Part shown: in pieces, positions 16,188-24,287 of the stretch
Position numbering within the stretch: position 1 is the stretch's first letter
Layout: each line of letters opens with the position of its first letter
NCBI GenBank assembly: GCA_029212415.1
Contig: JARGOF010000053.1
Location: 1-36,437 of the forward strand
Source of the DNA: Rhizobiaceae bacterium
GTDB taxonomy: Bacteria > Pseudomonadota > Alphaproteobacteria > Rhizobiales > Rhizobiaceae
Direction: 5' to 3'
Length of the DNA: 36,437 bases
Position numbers and translations under genes: made by a program
Notes under the pieces: model-generated
What the model was told of the DNA's origin: nothing
Databases searched by the model: none
Seen by the model: only the letters and a program-made list of their open reading frames with translations

Positions 16188-18890
16188 TCAGCTGCCTTTT
16201 TTGCGCCGATAGAGCATGACCGAAACCATTTTTCCAACCTGTCCAAAAACCAGCGGCAACGCACTCATTGTCAGGATCAGCAACCAGGCTTGCCCTGTCG
16301 GCGCCGATAATTGCAAAATTGCGGCAAGGGAGGGCAAGTAGACTGCCGCCAGCAAAAGCCCGCCGCTGAGCGCCAGTGCGGCCCAGATAAAGTAATTTCG
16401 CGTCACCGCATTGCTGATCCAGTTGGATCCCCGATCACGCATATTGAAGACGTGCCAGAGTTGCGCAAGGGCAAGTGTCAGGAAGGAAACGGTAACGGCC
16501 TCCTGCTTGTCCATCAGCAAGACCAGACGCGCGATGGCCAGCGCCCCCAACGTCGCCAGCGTAATGCTCAGGCTATAGGCAATCGTCTCGACCCACATGT
16601 GTCCGGTAAAGATTGGCTTGCGCGGATCGCGTGGCTCGGATCGAAGAACATGTTCGCCTTCTTCGCCAAGTCCCAGGGCAAAGGCGGGAAAAACATCCGT
16701 TACCAGATTGAGAAAGAGAATCTGCAAAGGCAGCAGCGGAAGCGGAAGGCCCACCAGAATGGCCATTCCGACAACCAGCACCTCACTCAGGTTGCACGAG
16801 AGCAGGTACATCACGAACCGCTGGATATTGCGGAAAATGACTCGGCCCTCACGAATGGCGGAAATGATCGTTGCAAAGGCATCATCACGCAGCACCATGA
16901 CAGCGGCCTCTCGCGCCACCTGTGTACCGCGCAAACCCATGGCAATGCCGATGTCGGCTTTCTTCAAGGCAGGCGCATCATTGACGCCATCCCCGGTCAT
17001 TGCGACGATCTCTCCATCGGCCTGGTAGATCGAAACAAGCTCCAGCTTCTGGGCCGGGCTGACGCGTGCAAAAACTGTCGCCCTGCGTATTTCCTTCAAT
17101 TCGGCCACGCTCAAATCCTTTGCAGGTTTGAGATTGCGCCCCTCCATCACCGTGTCCTCTTCACCTGCAATTCCAATGGTCGTGGCAATGCTTTTGGCCG
17201 TCACTGCATGGTCGCCGGTTATCATGAGCACACGAATACCGGCCTGCTGACAGTCTTCTATGGCTTCGCGGACATCCGGGCGGGGCGGATCATAGAGACC
17301 AAGCAACCCCAAAAAGGTCAGATTATCATAGGCATCCTCTTGCCGATCGGCCGTGTGTTTGCTCGCCACGGCAAGGACCCGCATGCCACGAGCAGCCATT
17401 TCATTGGTCCGAACGAGCCATTGTTCACGCCCGCTCTGATCAAGCGGCGAAATGGATCCGTTTACGGCAATTTGCGTGGAATGGTCCAACAGGGTTTCCG
17501 GCGCACCTTTGACGCATACGAGAAACGCATCGCCATCCTGATGAACCGTAGCCATCTTTTTGGATTCGGAATCAAAGGCAACCTCACCTACCCTGGGATA
17601 TTGCAGGAGCAGATCCGCCTTTTGTCTGCCGACCAGCAAACCAGCCTCCAGAAAAGCCAGTTCAAGCGGATCGCCTGTATTTTTCGTCTGATCGGCGCCC
17701 AGCTCGGCATTATTGCATAAAATCAGCGCCTTGAGAGCCTGATCCATGGCGGGCATTTGATCGATATTGATCGGCTGCGTTCCCAGAACGAATGTGGAGG
17801 TTTCAGGATTCAGCTCCACAAATCCATCCGGCAAATCGAGCTCACGCAGCCGCATGTTGTTTTCGGTCAGTGTTCCGGTCTTGTCGGTAAAAATAACGGT
17901 GGTCGCCCCAAGGGTTTCGACGGCAGACAAACGTTCTATCAGTGCGTTTTTGCGCGCCATGCGCCACATGCCGCGCGCCAGTGCCATGGTGGCCACAATT
18001 GGCAGGCCTTCGGGAATAGCTGCAACCGCCAGGGCTATGGCCGATTCAATCATCAGGTAGGGAGCGCGCCCGGCAAACACGCCAACGACACCGATCAGCG
18101 TGACGATCAGCAGGGTGAACCAGACGAGTTGGCCGCTGAGACGCTCAAGCTGCCGTTCCAAAGGCGAATGCTCGGGTGCGGCTTCCTCCACCAATCTGGA
18201 AATCTGGCCAAGCTCCGATTGCATGCCTGTTGCCACCACGACACCGATGCCGCTGCCACGGGTAATGGCCGTTCCCTTGAAAATCATCGAAGAACGATCG
18301 CCGATGACGCATTCGGCAGAAACGGGTTCGCTGCTTTTGGAGACCGGCACGGATTCACCGGTGAGCGCAGATTCGTCGACCGAAAGGTTCGAGCCTTTCA
18401 CCAGTCGCAAATCAGCGGCAACGATATCGCCGCCTTCCAGAATTACGATATCGCCCGGCACCAGTTCTTCCGCGGCAACAGGCAATGCCCTGCCATCCCT
18501 GCGAACCCTTGTCGTCAGGTTGCCCAATGCGCGCAATGCCTCCATGGAACGCATGGCGCGCATTTCGGTGATAAAACCGATACCCGCATTGATCACAAGA
18601 ACAGCCAATACGGCTGTCCCTTCCTGCCACTCGCCAAACACAAAGGCGACCAGAGCGGCAGCTGACAGCAACCAGACCACAGGATTTTCAAACTGATTGA
18701 GCAGGAGACGGAAAGGGTTGACAGGTTTGCGCATGCGCAAGGCATTCCTGCCATGGATAGAGAGACGTTGATCCGCCTCTTGCTGCGAAAGCCCGACATC
18801 CGCGTTCGAATGCAAAGCAACAAGGATCTCTGTTGCAGTCTTCGCGTGACAATTATCGATGGAATGGGCGAAACGGTCGGCCTGAGCCAT
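16188..18890 (-). CDS. P2-type cation-transporting ATPase (Ca2+ or related cation)
   Basis: 900 residues from ATG 18890; the frame is open 31 codons further upstream, but that extension has no family look. Order: N-terminal cation-ATPase domain, membrane pair 1-2, actuator domain with TGES (177-180), membrane segment 4 with AIPEGLP (292-298), phosphorylation motif DKTGT with Asp336, nucleotide domain with KGAPE, hinge TGDGVND, and six C-terminal helices. PEGL in segment 4 and NLVTDVFPA in segment 6 follow P2-type (Ca2+, Na+/K+) pumps and not P1B metal pumps. The ion is probably Ca2+, but Mn2+ or Na+ cannot be excluded. A Na+/Ca2+ exchanger-family gene lies 1.1 kb upstream on the same strand. 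Confidence 0.88.
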   Translation of the reverse strand: MAQADRFAHSIDNCHAKTATEILVALHSNADVGLSQQEADQRLSIHGRNALRMRKPVNPFRLLLNQFENPVVWLLSAAALVAFVFGEWQEGTAVLAVLVINAGIGFITEMRAMRSMEALRALGNLTTRVRRDGRALPVAAEELVPGDIVILEGGDIVAADLRLVKGSNLSVDESALTGESVPVSKSSEPVSAECVIGDRSSMIFKGTAITRGSGIGVVVATGMQSELGQISRLVEEAAPEHSPLERQLERLSGQLVWFTLLIVTLIGVVGVFAGRAPYLMIESAIALAVAAIPEGLPIVATMALARGMWRMARKNALIERLSAVETLGATTVIFTDKTGTLTENNMRLRELDLPDGFVELNPETSTFVLGTQPINIDQMPAMDQALKALILCNNAELGADQTKNTGDPLELAFLEAGLLVGRQKADLLLQYPRVGEVAFDSESKKMATVHQDGDAFLVCVKGAPETLLDHSTQIAVNGSISPLDQSGREQWLVRTNEMAARGMRVLAVASKHTADRQEDAYDNLTFLGLLGLYDPPRPDVREAIEDCQQAGIRVLMITGDHAVTAKSIATTIGIAGEEDTVMEGRNLKPAKDLSVAELKEIRRATVFARVSPAQKLELVSIYQADGEIVAMTGDGVNDAPALKKADIGIAMGLRGTQVAREAAVMVLRDDAFATIISAIREGRVIFRNIQRFVMYLLSCNLSEVLVVGMAILVGLPLPLLPLQILFLNLVTDVFPAFALGLGEEGEHVLRSEPRDPRKPIFTGHMWVETIAYSLSITLATLGALAIARLVLLMDKQEAVTVSFLTLALAQLWHVFNMRDRGSNWISNAVTRNYFIWAALALSGGLLLAAVYLPSLAAILQLSAPTGQAWLLILTMSALPLVFGQVGKMVSVMLYRRKKGS

Positions 18891-19089
18891 AGGGAATAGT
18901 CCTGACAGGTTGTTGCGTTCTGGCGCAAAACTCCTCGTCAAGACTATCTTCAATTCAGAAGATATCGCGTTGCGATGGATCAAAGCCCTACAGAATTTTG
19001 CAGGCTTTTCTCTGCAGCACGATTATCAGCAAATTGCTGCGTTCATTCAAAAGACATTGTTATTGTTCCGGCGCCCGTGCTGTTTGATC

Positions 19090-19767
19090 TCACTTGGTTT
19101 GCACGCCATTTTCGGTAACGATTACACTCATGGGAATATCGTGCGGCTGCGGAAATATCGTTTTAACCGCAGCCATGGAATAGCCCAGCCCGATCACCAG
19201 TGGTTTGGAATCCATTGCCGCAAGCGTGCGATCGAAAAAGCCGCCGCCATAGCCAAGCCGAAAACGATCCGGATCGAACCCCACAAACGGCGCCAGGACA
19301 ATGTCCGGTGTTAGGCGATTTTTCAATGCAGGGATGGGAATGTTCCATACGCCGCGGTCCAGCGCGTCACCAGGTTTCCATGACCAGAATTCCAGCGGCA
19401 TCGCCTTTGCAACAACCACAGGCAGGGCGCAGGAGCCGCCTTTTTCCATAACGACATTCATCAGCGGCCTGAGGTCCGGTTCGCCTTTGAACGGCCAGTA
19501 GAAACTGACAATCTTGTTGCCGAAATCATTGGTCTCGGCAATATGGTGCGCAATGGCGGCTGACCATTGCTGTCGTTGTTCAGCGCTGACCGACAGACGC
19601 TGTTTCAGCAGGCGCTCGCGCTCTGCCTTTCGCCAGCGCATCACATCGCGGTGCTGCTCTTCGTCAAATGCGTAAAATGAGCCATCGGCGGCCTGTTCGA
19701 CTTCATGGGCAAAACAGGGTGATGATGAAAACCCGCCCACCGGATCACTGCCGTCTGGTTCCGCCAT
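19090..19767 (-). CDS. 5-formyltetrahydrofolate cyclo-ligase family protein
   Basis: 225 residues from ATG 19767, with GGGAG eight bases upstream. The frame is open to 19995, but nothing before the ATG looks coding. Family signatures are the basic N-terminal helix RWRKAERERLLKQRL, SFYWPFKGEPDLRPL, and the nucleotide and folate site PFVGFDPDRFRLGYGGGFFD. The enzyme converts 5-formyl-THF to 5,10-methenyl-THF using ATP. The N-terminus is about 40 residues longer than in the common 190-residue enzymes. In many proteobacteria this gene sits directly behind the 6S RNA gene. Confidence 0.9.
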   Translation of the reverse strand: MAEPDGSDPVGGFSSSPCFAHEVEQAADGSFYAFDEEQHRDVMRWRKAERERLLKQRLSVSAEQRQQWSAAIAHHIAETNDFGNKIVSFYWPFKGEPDLRPLMNVVMEKGGSCALPVVVAKAMPLEFWSWKPGDALDRGVWNIPIPALKNRLTPDIVLAPFVGFDPDRFRLGYGGGFFDRTLAAMDSKPLVIGLGYSMAAVKTIFPQPHDIPMSVIVTENGVQTK

Positions 19768-19966
19768 GGTCGACACTCCCTTGTAAATGCTTCTGCACGG
19801 ATTGGCTGCGTGGTCAGCAGCAAGCGTAATAATTGCGCCAACACCTTTCTTGTCTTTAAACGACATCGTGACGCGTGAAAAGAATAGCAACCCATCCAGT
19901 GCCTGCTGCACCAATGGACACCCACCCGGAAACAGGCCCGAGACATAACAAACTACCCCACAATAA

Positions 19967-19995
19967 CAGATAGATAGAGCACCTTGATGAATCAA
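19967..19995 (-). promoter_or_regulatory. Possible promoter with a long leader before the cyclo-ligase gene
   Basis: Read leftward, TTGATT (19995-19990), a 17-base spacer and TATCTG (19972-19967) match a sigma70-type promoter. It would give a leader of almost 200 bases before the cyclo-ligase start. The leader contains a GTGC/GCAC hairpin and other short stems. This is the position where ssrS (6S RNA) is often found, but I could not fold it into a convincing 6S shape. Confidence 0.35.
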
Positions 19996-20024
19996 ATCAT
20001 CAGAGGGAATTCACAGAGGCATCG

Positions 20025-20996
20025 TCAGAAGAGATAGACCAGATAGGCAAGATAGGCGACGAGAAATCCTGCACCTGCAGCACGGCCAAGCGACATAAAC
20101 AAATGCGCAAAAATGGCCAGAGCAACCGAAACCGCCAACATCAGCGGGATATCAATATCGGCAATCTGTGACGTGATTGTTACCGGCTTCAACAGCGCTG
20201 TCACACCCAATATGCCCAGAATATTGAAAATATTCGAGCCGATCACATTGCCGATGGCAACGTCGGCATGACGCCGAAAGGCAGCAATTACCGAAGTTGC
20301 AAGTTCCGGCAGGCTTGTACCGACAGCAACAATCGTCAGACCGATAACGGCCTCCGAGACGCCAAAGGCCCGGGCAATCGTGGTTGAGGAATCCACCAGC
20401 AGGTCGGCACCGAGCATCAAGGCAACCAAGCCGCCAACAATCGTGAGTGCTTCTTTCCAGCCCTTCATGGACTGAACAACATTGTCTGCCGCCGCATCAT
20501 CCCTTGGGGCAATTTTGCCGATGTAAAGCAGATAGGCCGCAAGCATGGCCAGCATGGCGATGCCGGCAAACCGGTCGATCATGCCGTAATAGCCCAGAGC
20601 CAGCATGACGAGTGCCGCTGCGATCATGACAAACAGATCACGCGACAATTGCACAAACCTCAATGCCATCGGCGTAATACAGGCGGACACGCCGAGTATC
20701 AGCAGAATATTGGCAATGTTCGAGCCGACCACATTGCCGATGGAAATATCAGGCGCACCGGCCAGTGAGGCCTGAACGGAAACCAGCAGTTCCGGCGTGG
20801 ACGTGCCGAAACCGACGACCGTCAGGCCGATAACGAAGGGTGACAAGCCGAGGCGATGCGCCAGAGAAACAGCGCCGCGCACCAGCGCTTCACCGCCGAA
20901 AAACAGCAAAACCAACCCCGACAACAGGAACGTGATGGTGAGCAACACAGGCAGGCACTCCAAAAGGTCAGGCTTTGAAAAAGCCGGATGCTGCAT
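20025..20996 (-). CDS. CaCA-family Na+/Ca2+ exchanger-like protein (YrbG type)
   Basis: 323 residues from ATG 20996; a GTG at 21035 would add 13. Neither has a clear ribosome site. About ten hydrophobic helices in two halves, each with the CaCA alpha-repeat: GFGTSTPELLVSVQASLAG followed by DISIGNVVGSNIANILLILG, and VGTSLPELATSVIAAFRRH followed by DVAIGNVIGSNIFNILGILG. The acidic and polar residues in these repeats bind the ions. Likely an inner-membrane antiporter moving Ca2+ against Na+ or H+. Function alongside the P2-type pump is inferred from proximity. Confidence 0.9.
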   Translation of the reverse strand: MQHPAFSKPDLLECLPVLLTITFLLSGLVLLFFGGEALVRGAVSLAHRLGLSPFVIGLTVVGFGTSTPELLVSVQASLAGAPDISIGNVVGSNIANILLILGVSACITPMALRFVQLSRDLFVMIAAALVMLALGYYGMIDRFAGIAMLAMLAAYLLYIGKIAPRDDAAADNVVQSMKGWKEALTIVGGLVALMLGADLLVDSSTTIARAFGVSEAVIGLTIVAVGTSLPELATSVIAAFRRHADVAIGNVIGSNIFNILGILGVTALLKPVTITSQIADIDIPLMLAVSVALAIFAHLFMSLGRAAGAGFLVAYLAYLVYLF

Positions 20997-21107
20997 GGCA
21001 GCTTCATGCAAGTGGATATGCGGATCAGCGCCCACAATAACACGCGAAAAATAGTTTCTCCTGTCATCGGCAAGGCCCTAGGCGCCAGCGCTTCAGTCTG
21101 TGTGAAT

Positions 21108-21803
21108 CTAGATCACTGCACCAAACAGGGTGCCGACACCAGCCGTTATCGCCATGGCAATGGCGCCCCAGAATGTAACCCTGACGGTGGCTTTCAAAAC
21201 ATTGGCGCCACCGGCTTTCGCACCCAATGCGCCGAGGATCGCAAGGAAGATGAGTGTGGCGATTACAATGGCGTAGATCAGCGTCGCTGATGTGGACAGC
21301 AGCACAATGATCAGGGGCAGCGCCGCACCGATGGCAAAGGTCAGGGCGGAGGTCATCGCCGCCTGAAGCGGCCGCGCTGTGGTGATATCGGAGATACCAA
21401 GCTCCTCTCGGGCATGGGCACCAAGTGCGTCCTTGGCGGTCAATTGCCGCGCAACCTCGAGGGCTGTCTGTTCTTCAACGCCCCTGACGACAAAGGATTG
21501 CGCCAGTTCTTTCAATTCGTATTCCGGCTGGTCTATGAGTTCCTGTCGTTCCCTGGCAACATCCGCCTCTTCAGTATCCGCTTGCGAACTGACCGAGACG
21601 TATTCCCCGGCGGCCATGGACATGGCGCCGGCTACCAGTCCTGCGGTTCCCGCCACAAGGATCTCTCCGGTTCCCGCGGAAGCTGCGGCAACACCAACGA
21701 TCAGGCTGGCCGTTGATACAAGCCCGTCATTTGCACCGAGAACGGCAGCCCGCAACCAGCCCACCCGATGGACACTGTGCTGTTCGATATGAAGTCGGCC
21801 CAT
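21108..21803 (-). CDS. VIT/CCC1 family transporter (iron/manganese type)
   Basis: 231 residues from ATG 21803, with GGAG eight bases upstream. Typical VIT1/CCC1 plan: GWLRAAVLGANDGLVSTASL and AGLVAGAMSMAAGEYVSVSS in the first helices, a charged cytoplasmic segment (EEADVARERQELIDQPEYEL, then VEEQTALEVARQL), and three C-terminal helices. The charged segment with spaced Glu residues resembles the metal-binding domain of plant VIT1. Moves Fe2+ or Mn2+ out of the cytoplasm in characterised homologues. It lies upstream of the exchanger gene on the same strand with a ~110-base gap, so it may be transcribed separately. Confidence 0.88.
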   Translation of the reverse strand: MGRLHIEQHSVHRVGWLRAAVLGANDGLVSTASLIVGVAAASAGTGEILVAGTAGLVAGAMSMAAGEYVSVSSQADTEEADVARERQELIDQPEYELKELAQSFVVRGVEEQTALEVARQLTAKDALGAHAREELGISDITTARPLQAAMTSALTFAIGAALPLIIVLLSTSATLIYAIVIATLIFLAILGALGAKAGGANVLKATVRVTFWGAIAMAITAGVGTLFGAVI

Positions 21804-21917
21804 GGATTGCTCTCCTGCTGCTGGTACAACAGCCCTCCTTTGTGTGAGCTGCTGTTTTTCAGATTCCCGGGATGCCCAAAGGGCAACCTGGACAGTACCC
21901 GCTGCTGCAACATGCTG

Positions 21918-22139
21918 TCAGGTCCGTGACCTGTGTGCTTTCAAAAGCCAGCCGACCGCTATGCCAATGACGAAACTCATGACAATGACGACCACACGCC
22001 GGGCCTCGAATGTCCAGAACAGAAAGGTAACATCGACACGCGCCATATTCTGCAGTGCGAAGAGCAACAGGATCACACCGAGTATGCTGGCAACGATCAG
22101 TTTGACATTGCCAAAAAACGTCACGTTTTTTTCACTCAT
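21918..22139 (-). CDS. LapA-domain small membrane protein
   Basis: 73 residues from ATG 22139, with AAGGA eight bases upstream; an in-frame start at 22181 would add 14 residues. Two hydrophobic helices (IVASILGVILLLFALQN and VVVIVMSFVIGIAVGWLL) joined by MARVDVTFLFWTFEARR, ending with a basic tail. This is the LapA (formerly DUF1049) pattern. In E. coli LapA works with LapB in lipopolysaccharide assembly control; here it stands without a LapB neighbour. Confidence 0.8.
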   Translation of the reverse strand: MSEKNVTFFGNVKLIVASILGVILLLFALQNMARVDVTFLFWTFEARRVVVIVMSFVIGIAVGWLLKAHRSRT

Positions 22140-22247
22140 ATCCGCATTCCTTAGCCAAGGATAAATTGAAAAGACAATCACAACAAGCAGATAGCCTATA
22201 GGAGTTGAATCAATTTATAAACGGCCATAAACAGGCTTTCATACATC

Positions 22248-22285
22248 TGGCCAGGCGGGAAAGATTTCAACTGCCAGCCTGGCCA
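22248..22285. repeat. 9-bp inverted repeat in the LapA/DUF1003 divergent region
   Basis: TGGCCAGGC (22248-22256) and GCCTGGCCA (22277-22285) are perfect complements with a 20-base loop. Lies 130-170 bases upstream of the DUF1003 start. Could be a regulator site or a 5' leader hairpin. Confidence 0.4.
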
Positions 22286-22414
22286 ACGCGGCTTGTCTGC
22301 ATCAGCATCCATCACGAATGATCATGCTACAGGGTAAATTTTGCCGTTTCCCCAAAGATGATTGCTGCTGCTATAATGGGAACCATTGCCAAAAGCATGC
22401 CAAAGGAACCACCT

Positions 22415-23137
22415 GTGAATCAGAGATCAACGCCTGCAAAAACCCATTTTGGCACCTGTCATGTCTGCGAGAAAAAATTCCCCTATCTTCAATTGAAACC
22501 GTGGATATCGGTGCGTCCCGGCGTATCCGAACTGATCAATTCACAGATCCCCGGTTGGCAGGACGGCAAATTTATCTGCCACGACGATCTGGCCACCTTC
22601 AGGCGTCGTTATGTTGAAAACCTTCTGGAGGACGAGCGGGGCGAACTTGGCGCTCTTGAACACGGCGTACTGGAAAGTATCAAACTGGGAGAAACGATCT
22701 CACAAAACCCGCAGGAAATGCTTGATGAAGGCCTGACCTTCGGTGAACGCATGGCGGATCGGGTCGCTGTCTTTGGCGGGTCCTGGACCTTTATCCTGTC
22801 CTTCCTGCTGATATTGACGACATGGATCTGGCTCAATCTGGCAGGATTGCTGTTTCACCCGTTTGACCCCTACCCCTTCATCCTGCTCAATCTGGTTCTG
22901 TCCTGCATTGCCGCGCTACAGGCACCTGTCATCATGATGAGCCAGAGCCGCAAGGAAGCCAAGGACCGCCTACGCTCGGAAAATGACTACCAGGTCAATC
23001 TCAAGGCCGAACTGGAAATACGCCAGTTGCACGACAAGATTGACCACCAACTGGCACGCCAGTGGGAGCGGCTTGCAGAAATGCAGCAAATACAGATCGA
23101 GATGCTGGAGGAGCGCACGGGCAACAGGCCTGACTGA
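22415..23137 (+). CDS. DUF1003 family membrane protein with an N-terminal Cys pair
   Basis: 240 residues from a GTG at 22415, which has AAAGGA seven bases upstream. In-frame ATGs at 22358, 22376 and 22397 lack ribosome sites but cannot be excluded. The N-terminal part carries GTCHVCEKKFPYL and, about 45 residues later, FICHDDLATF, a possible zinc-binding set. The DUF1003 core follows: FGERMADRVAVFGGSWTFIL, two membrane helices separated by FDPYPFILLN, then APVIMMSQSR and a charged coiled coil (LRSENDYQVNLKAELEIRQL). The family has no established function. Convergent with the sugar ABC operon. Confidence 0.85.
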   Translation: MNQRSTPAKTHFGTCHVCEKKFPYLQLKPWISVRPGVSELINSQIPGWQDGKFICHDDLATFRRRYVENLLEDERGELGALEHGVLESIKLGETISQNPQEMLDEGLTFGERMADRVAVFGGSWTFILSFLLILTTWIWLNLAGLLFHPFDPYPFILLNLVLSCIAALQAPVIMMSQSRKEAKDRLRSENDYQVNLKAELEIRQLHDKIDHQLARQWERLAEMQQIQIEMLEERTGNRPD

Positions 23138-23214
23138 ACCCTCCATACAGCAATCGAACGTCACGCAGATCGTCAGACCTGCACATCAAACCCGGCAAAT
23201 TCGATGGGGCCGAT

Positions 23215-24285
23215 TCAAATGGAAATTGCCCTGTCACCTTCATCGAAAAACAGCATGGAGGACGGATCCCAGCCCAAAGCGACTTCTGTACCGACATCAA
23301 TCTGCGGCTGTCCGCGCAGCATCGCCCTGAACACCTCGTTGGCGTTATCCTTCCGGGCCACGGATACAACCGTGAAGCCACCGAGGGGTTCAACGGAGAC
23401 GACCTGAGCTGGTTCTCCAAGATCCTTATCGGATCGATCCCTGATTTTCAGGTTTTCCGGGCGCAGACCTATCCTCTTCGTGCCAAGAGGAACATTTTCC
23501 GATTGCAGGTCCAGCAGCCCGTCACCAGCCGTCCATGTCTTGCCATGTTCTTCAACATTGAACAGATTGATTCTTGGCGCACCCAGCAATGCTGCCACAT
23601 AGCTGTTTGCGGGTTGATCATAAATTTCGATGGGCGTGCCGATCTGCTCGACATGACCGTCCTTCAAGATAGCCATCCGGTCGGCGACAGACATGGCCTC
23701 TTCCTGGTCATGCGTGACATAGACCAGCGTATGGCCGATTTCCCGCTGTATGCGCTTCAGTTCCACCCGTGTTTCTTCGCGAAGCCGCGCATCAAGCGCA
23801 GAGATCGGATCGTCCATCAGATAGGCCACCGGATCGCGAACCAGTGCGCGTGCGATCGCTACCCGTTGCCGCTCACCGCCTGACAATTGTGCCGGCGGTT
23901 TGTGCAGTATGTGCTTGATATGCAACTTGTCGCTGGCTTCCTCCACTTTTGCGCGGATTTGCGGCTCGGGAATGCGCCGTTCGACAAGCGGAAAACGGAT
24001 ATTGTCCAGCGCAGTCATATGCGGAAATAGCGCCAGGTTCTGAAATACCATCGCCATGTTCCGTTCCGCAGCCCCGAGTTGCGTCACCTTCTGACCATCG
24101 ATGTAGATGTCGCCGCTGTCAGGCGAATCCAGCCCCAGCATCAGCCTCAAAATGGTTGTCTTTCCGGACAGGGGCGGACCGAAAAAACAGAAGAATTCAT
24201 TGTCCTTGATTTCAAAGGAAACATTGTCGACCGCCAGGGTATCACCGAAGGCTTTGGTCACGTTCTCGAAGACGATGCTCGCCAT
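23215..24285 (-). CDS. CUT1-type ABC transporter ATPase, first of an unequal pair
   Basis: 356 residues with an ABC domain and a C-terminal OB/MalK-like domain (~240-356). Walker A is atypical, GPPLSGKT (36-43). The signature LSGGERQRVAIARAL (from 134) is canonical. Walker B reads VAYLMD (153-158) with Asp159 where the catalytic Glu is expected. H-loop His192. It lies two bases after the second ATPase gene, at the distal end of the operon. Compare the rhizobial glycerol system GlpS/GlpT, where two unequal ATPases also serve one importer. From memory, the GlpS subunit also has an altered Walker A of the form GPTLSGKT. Likely forms a heterodimer with the neighbour. Confidence 0.88.
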   Translation of the reverse strand: MASIVFENVTKAFGDTLAVDNVSFEIKDNEFFCFFGPPLSGKTTILRLMLGLDSPDSGDIYIDGQKVTQLGAAERNMAMVFQNLALFPHMTALDNIRFPLVERRIPEPQIRAKVEEASDKLHIKHILHKPPAQLSGGERQRVAIARALVRDPVAYLMDDPISALDARLREETRVELKRIQREIGHTLVYVTHDQEEAMSVADRMAILKDGHVEQIGTPIEIYDQPANSYVAALLGAPRINLFNVEEHGKTWTAGDGLLDLQSENVPLGTKRIGLRPENLKIRDRSDKDLGEPAQVVSVEPLGGFTVVSVARKDNANEVFRAMLRGQPQIDVGTEVALGWDPSSMLFFDEGDRAISI

Positions 24286-24287
24286 GG

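Noticed and set aside
16311-18665. Long plus-strand ORFs of 469 and 302 codons
   Set aside because: Antisense to the P-type ATPase, whose catalytic motifs are all intact.
19768-19995. N-terminal extension of the cyclo-ligase to 301 residues
   Set aside because: The ATG at 19767 has a good ribosome site and the upstream frame has no family-like sequence; the open frame is probably chance.
24286-24287. Possible frameshift joining the two ATPase genes
   Set aside because: Both proteins have complete N- and C-terminal domains and a clean stop and start, so they are separate genes.
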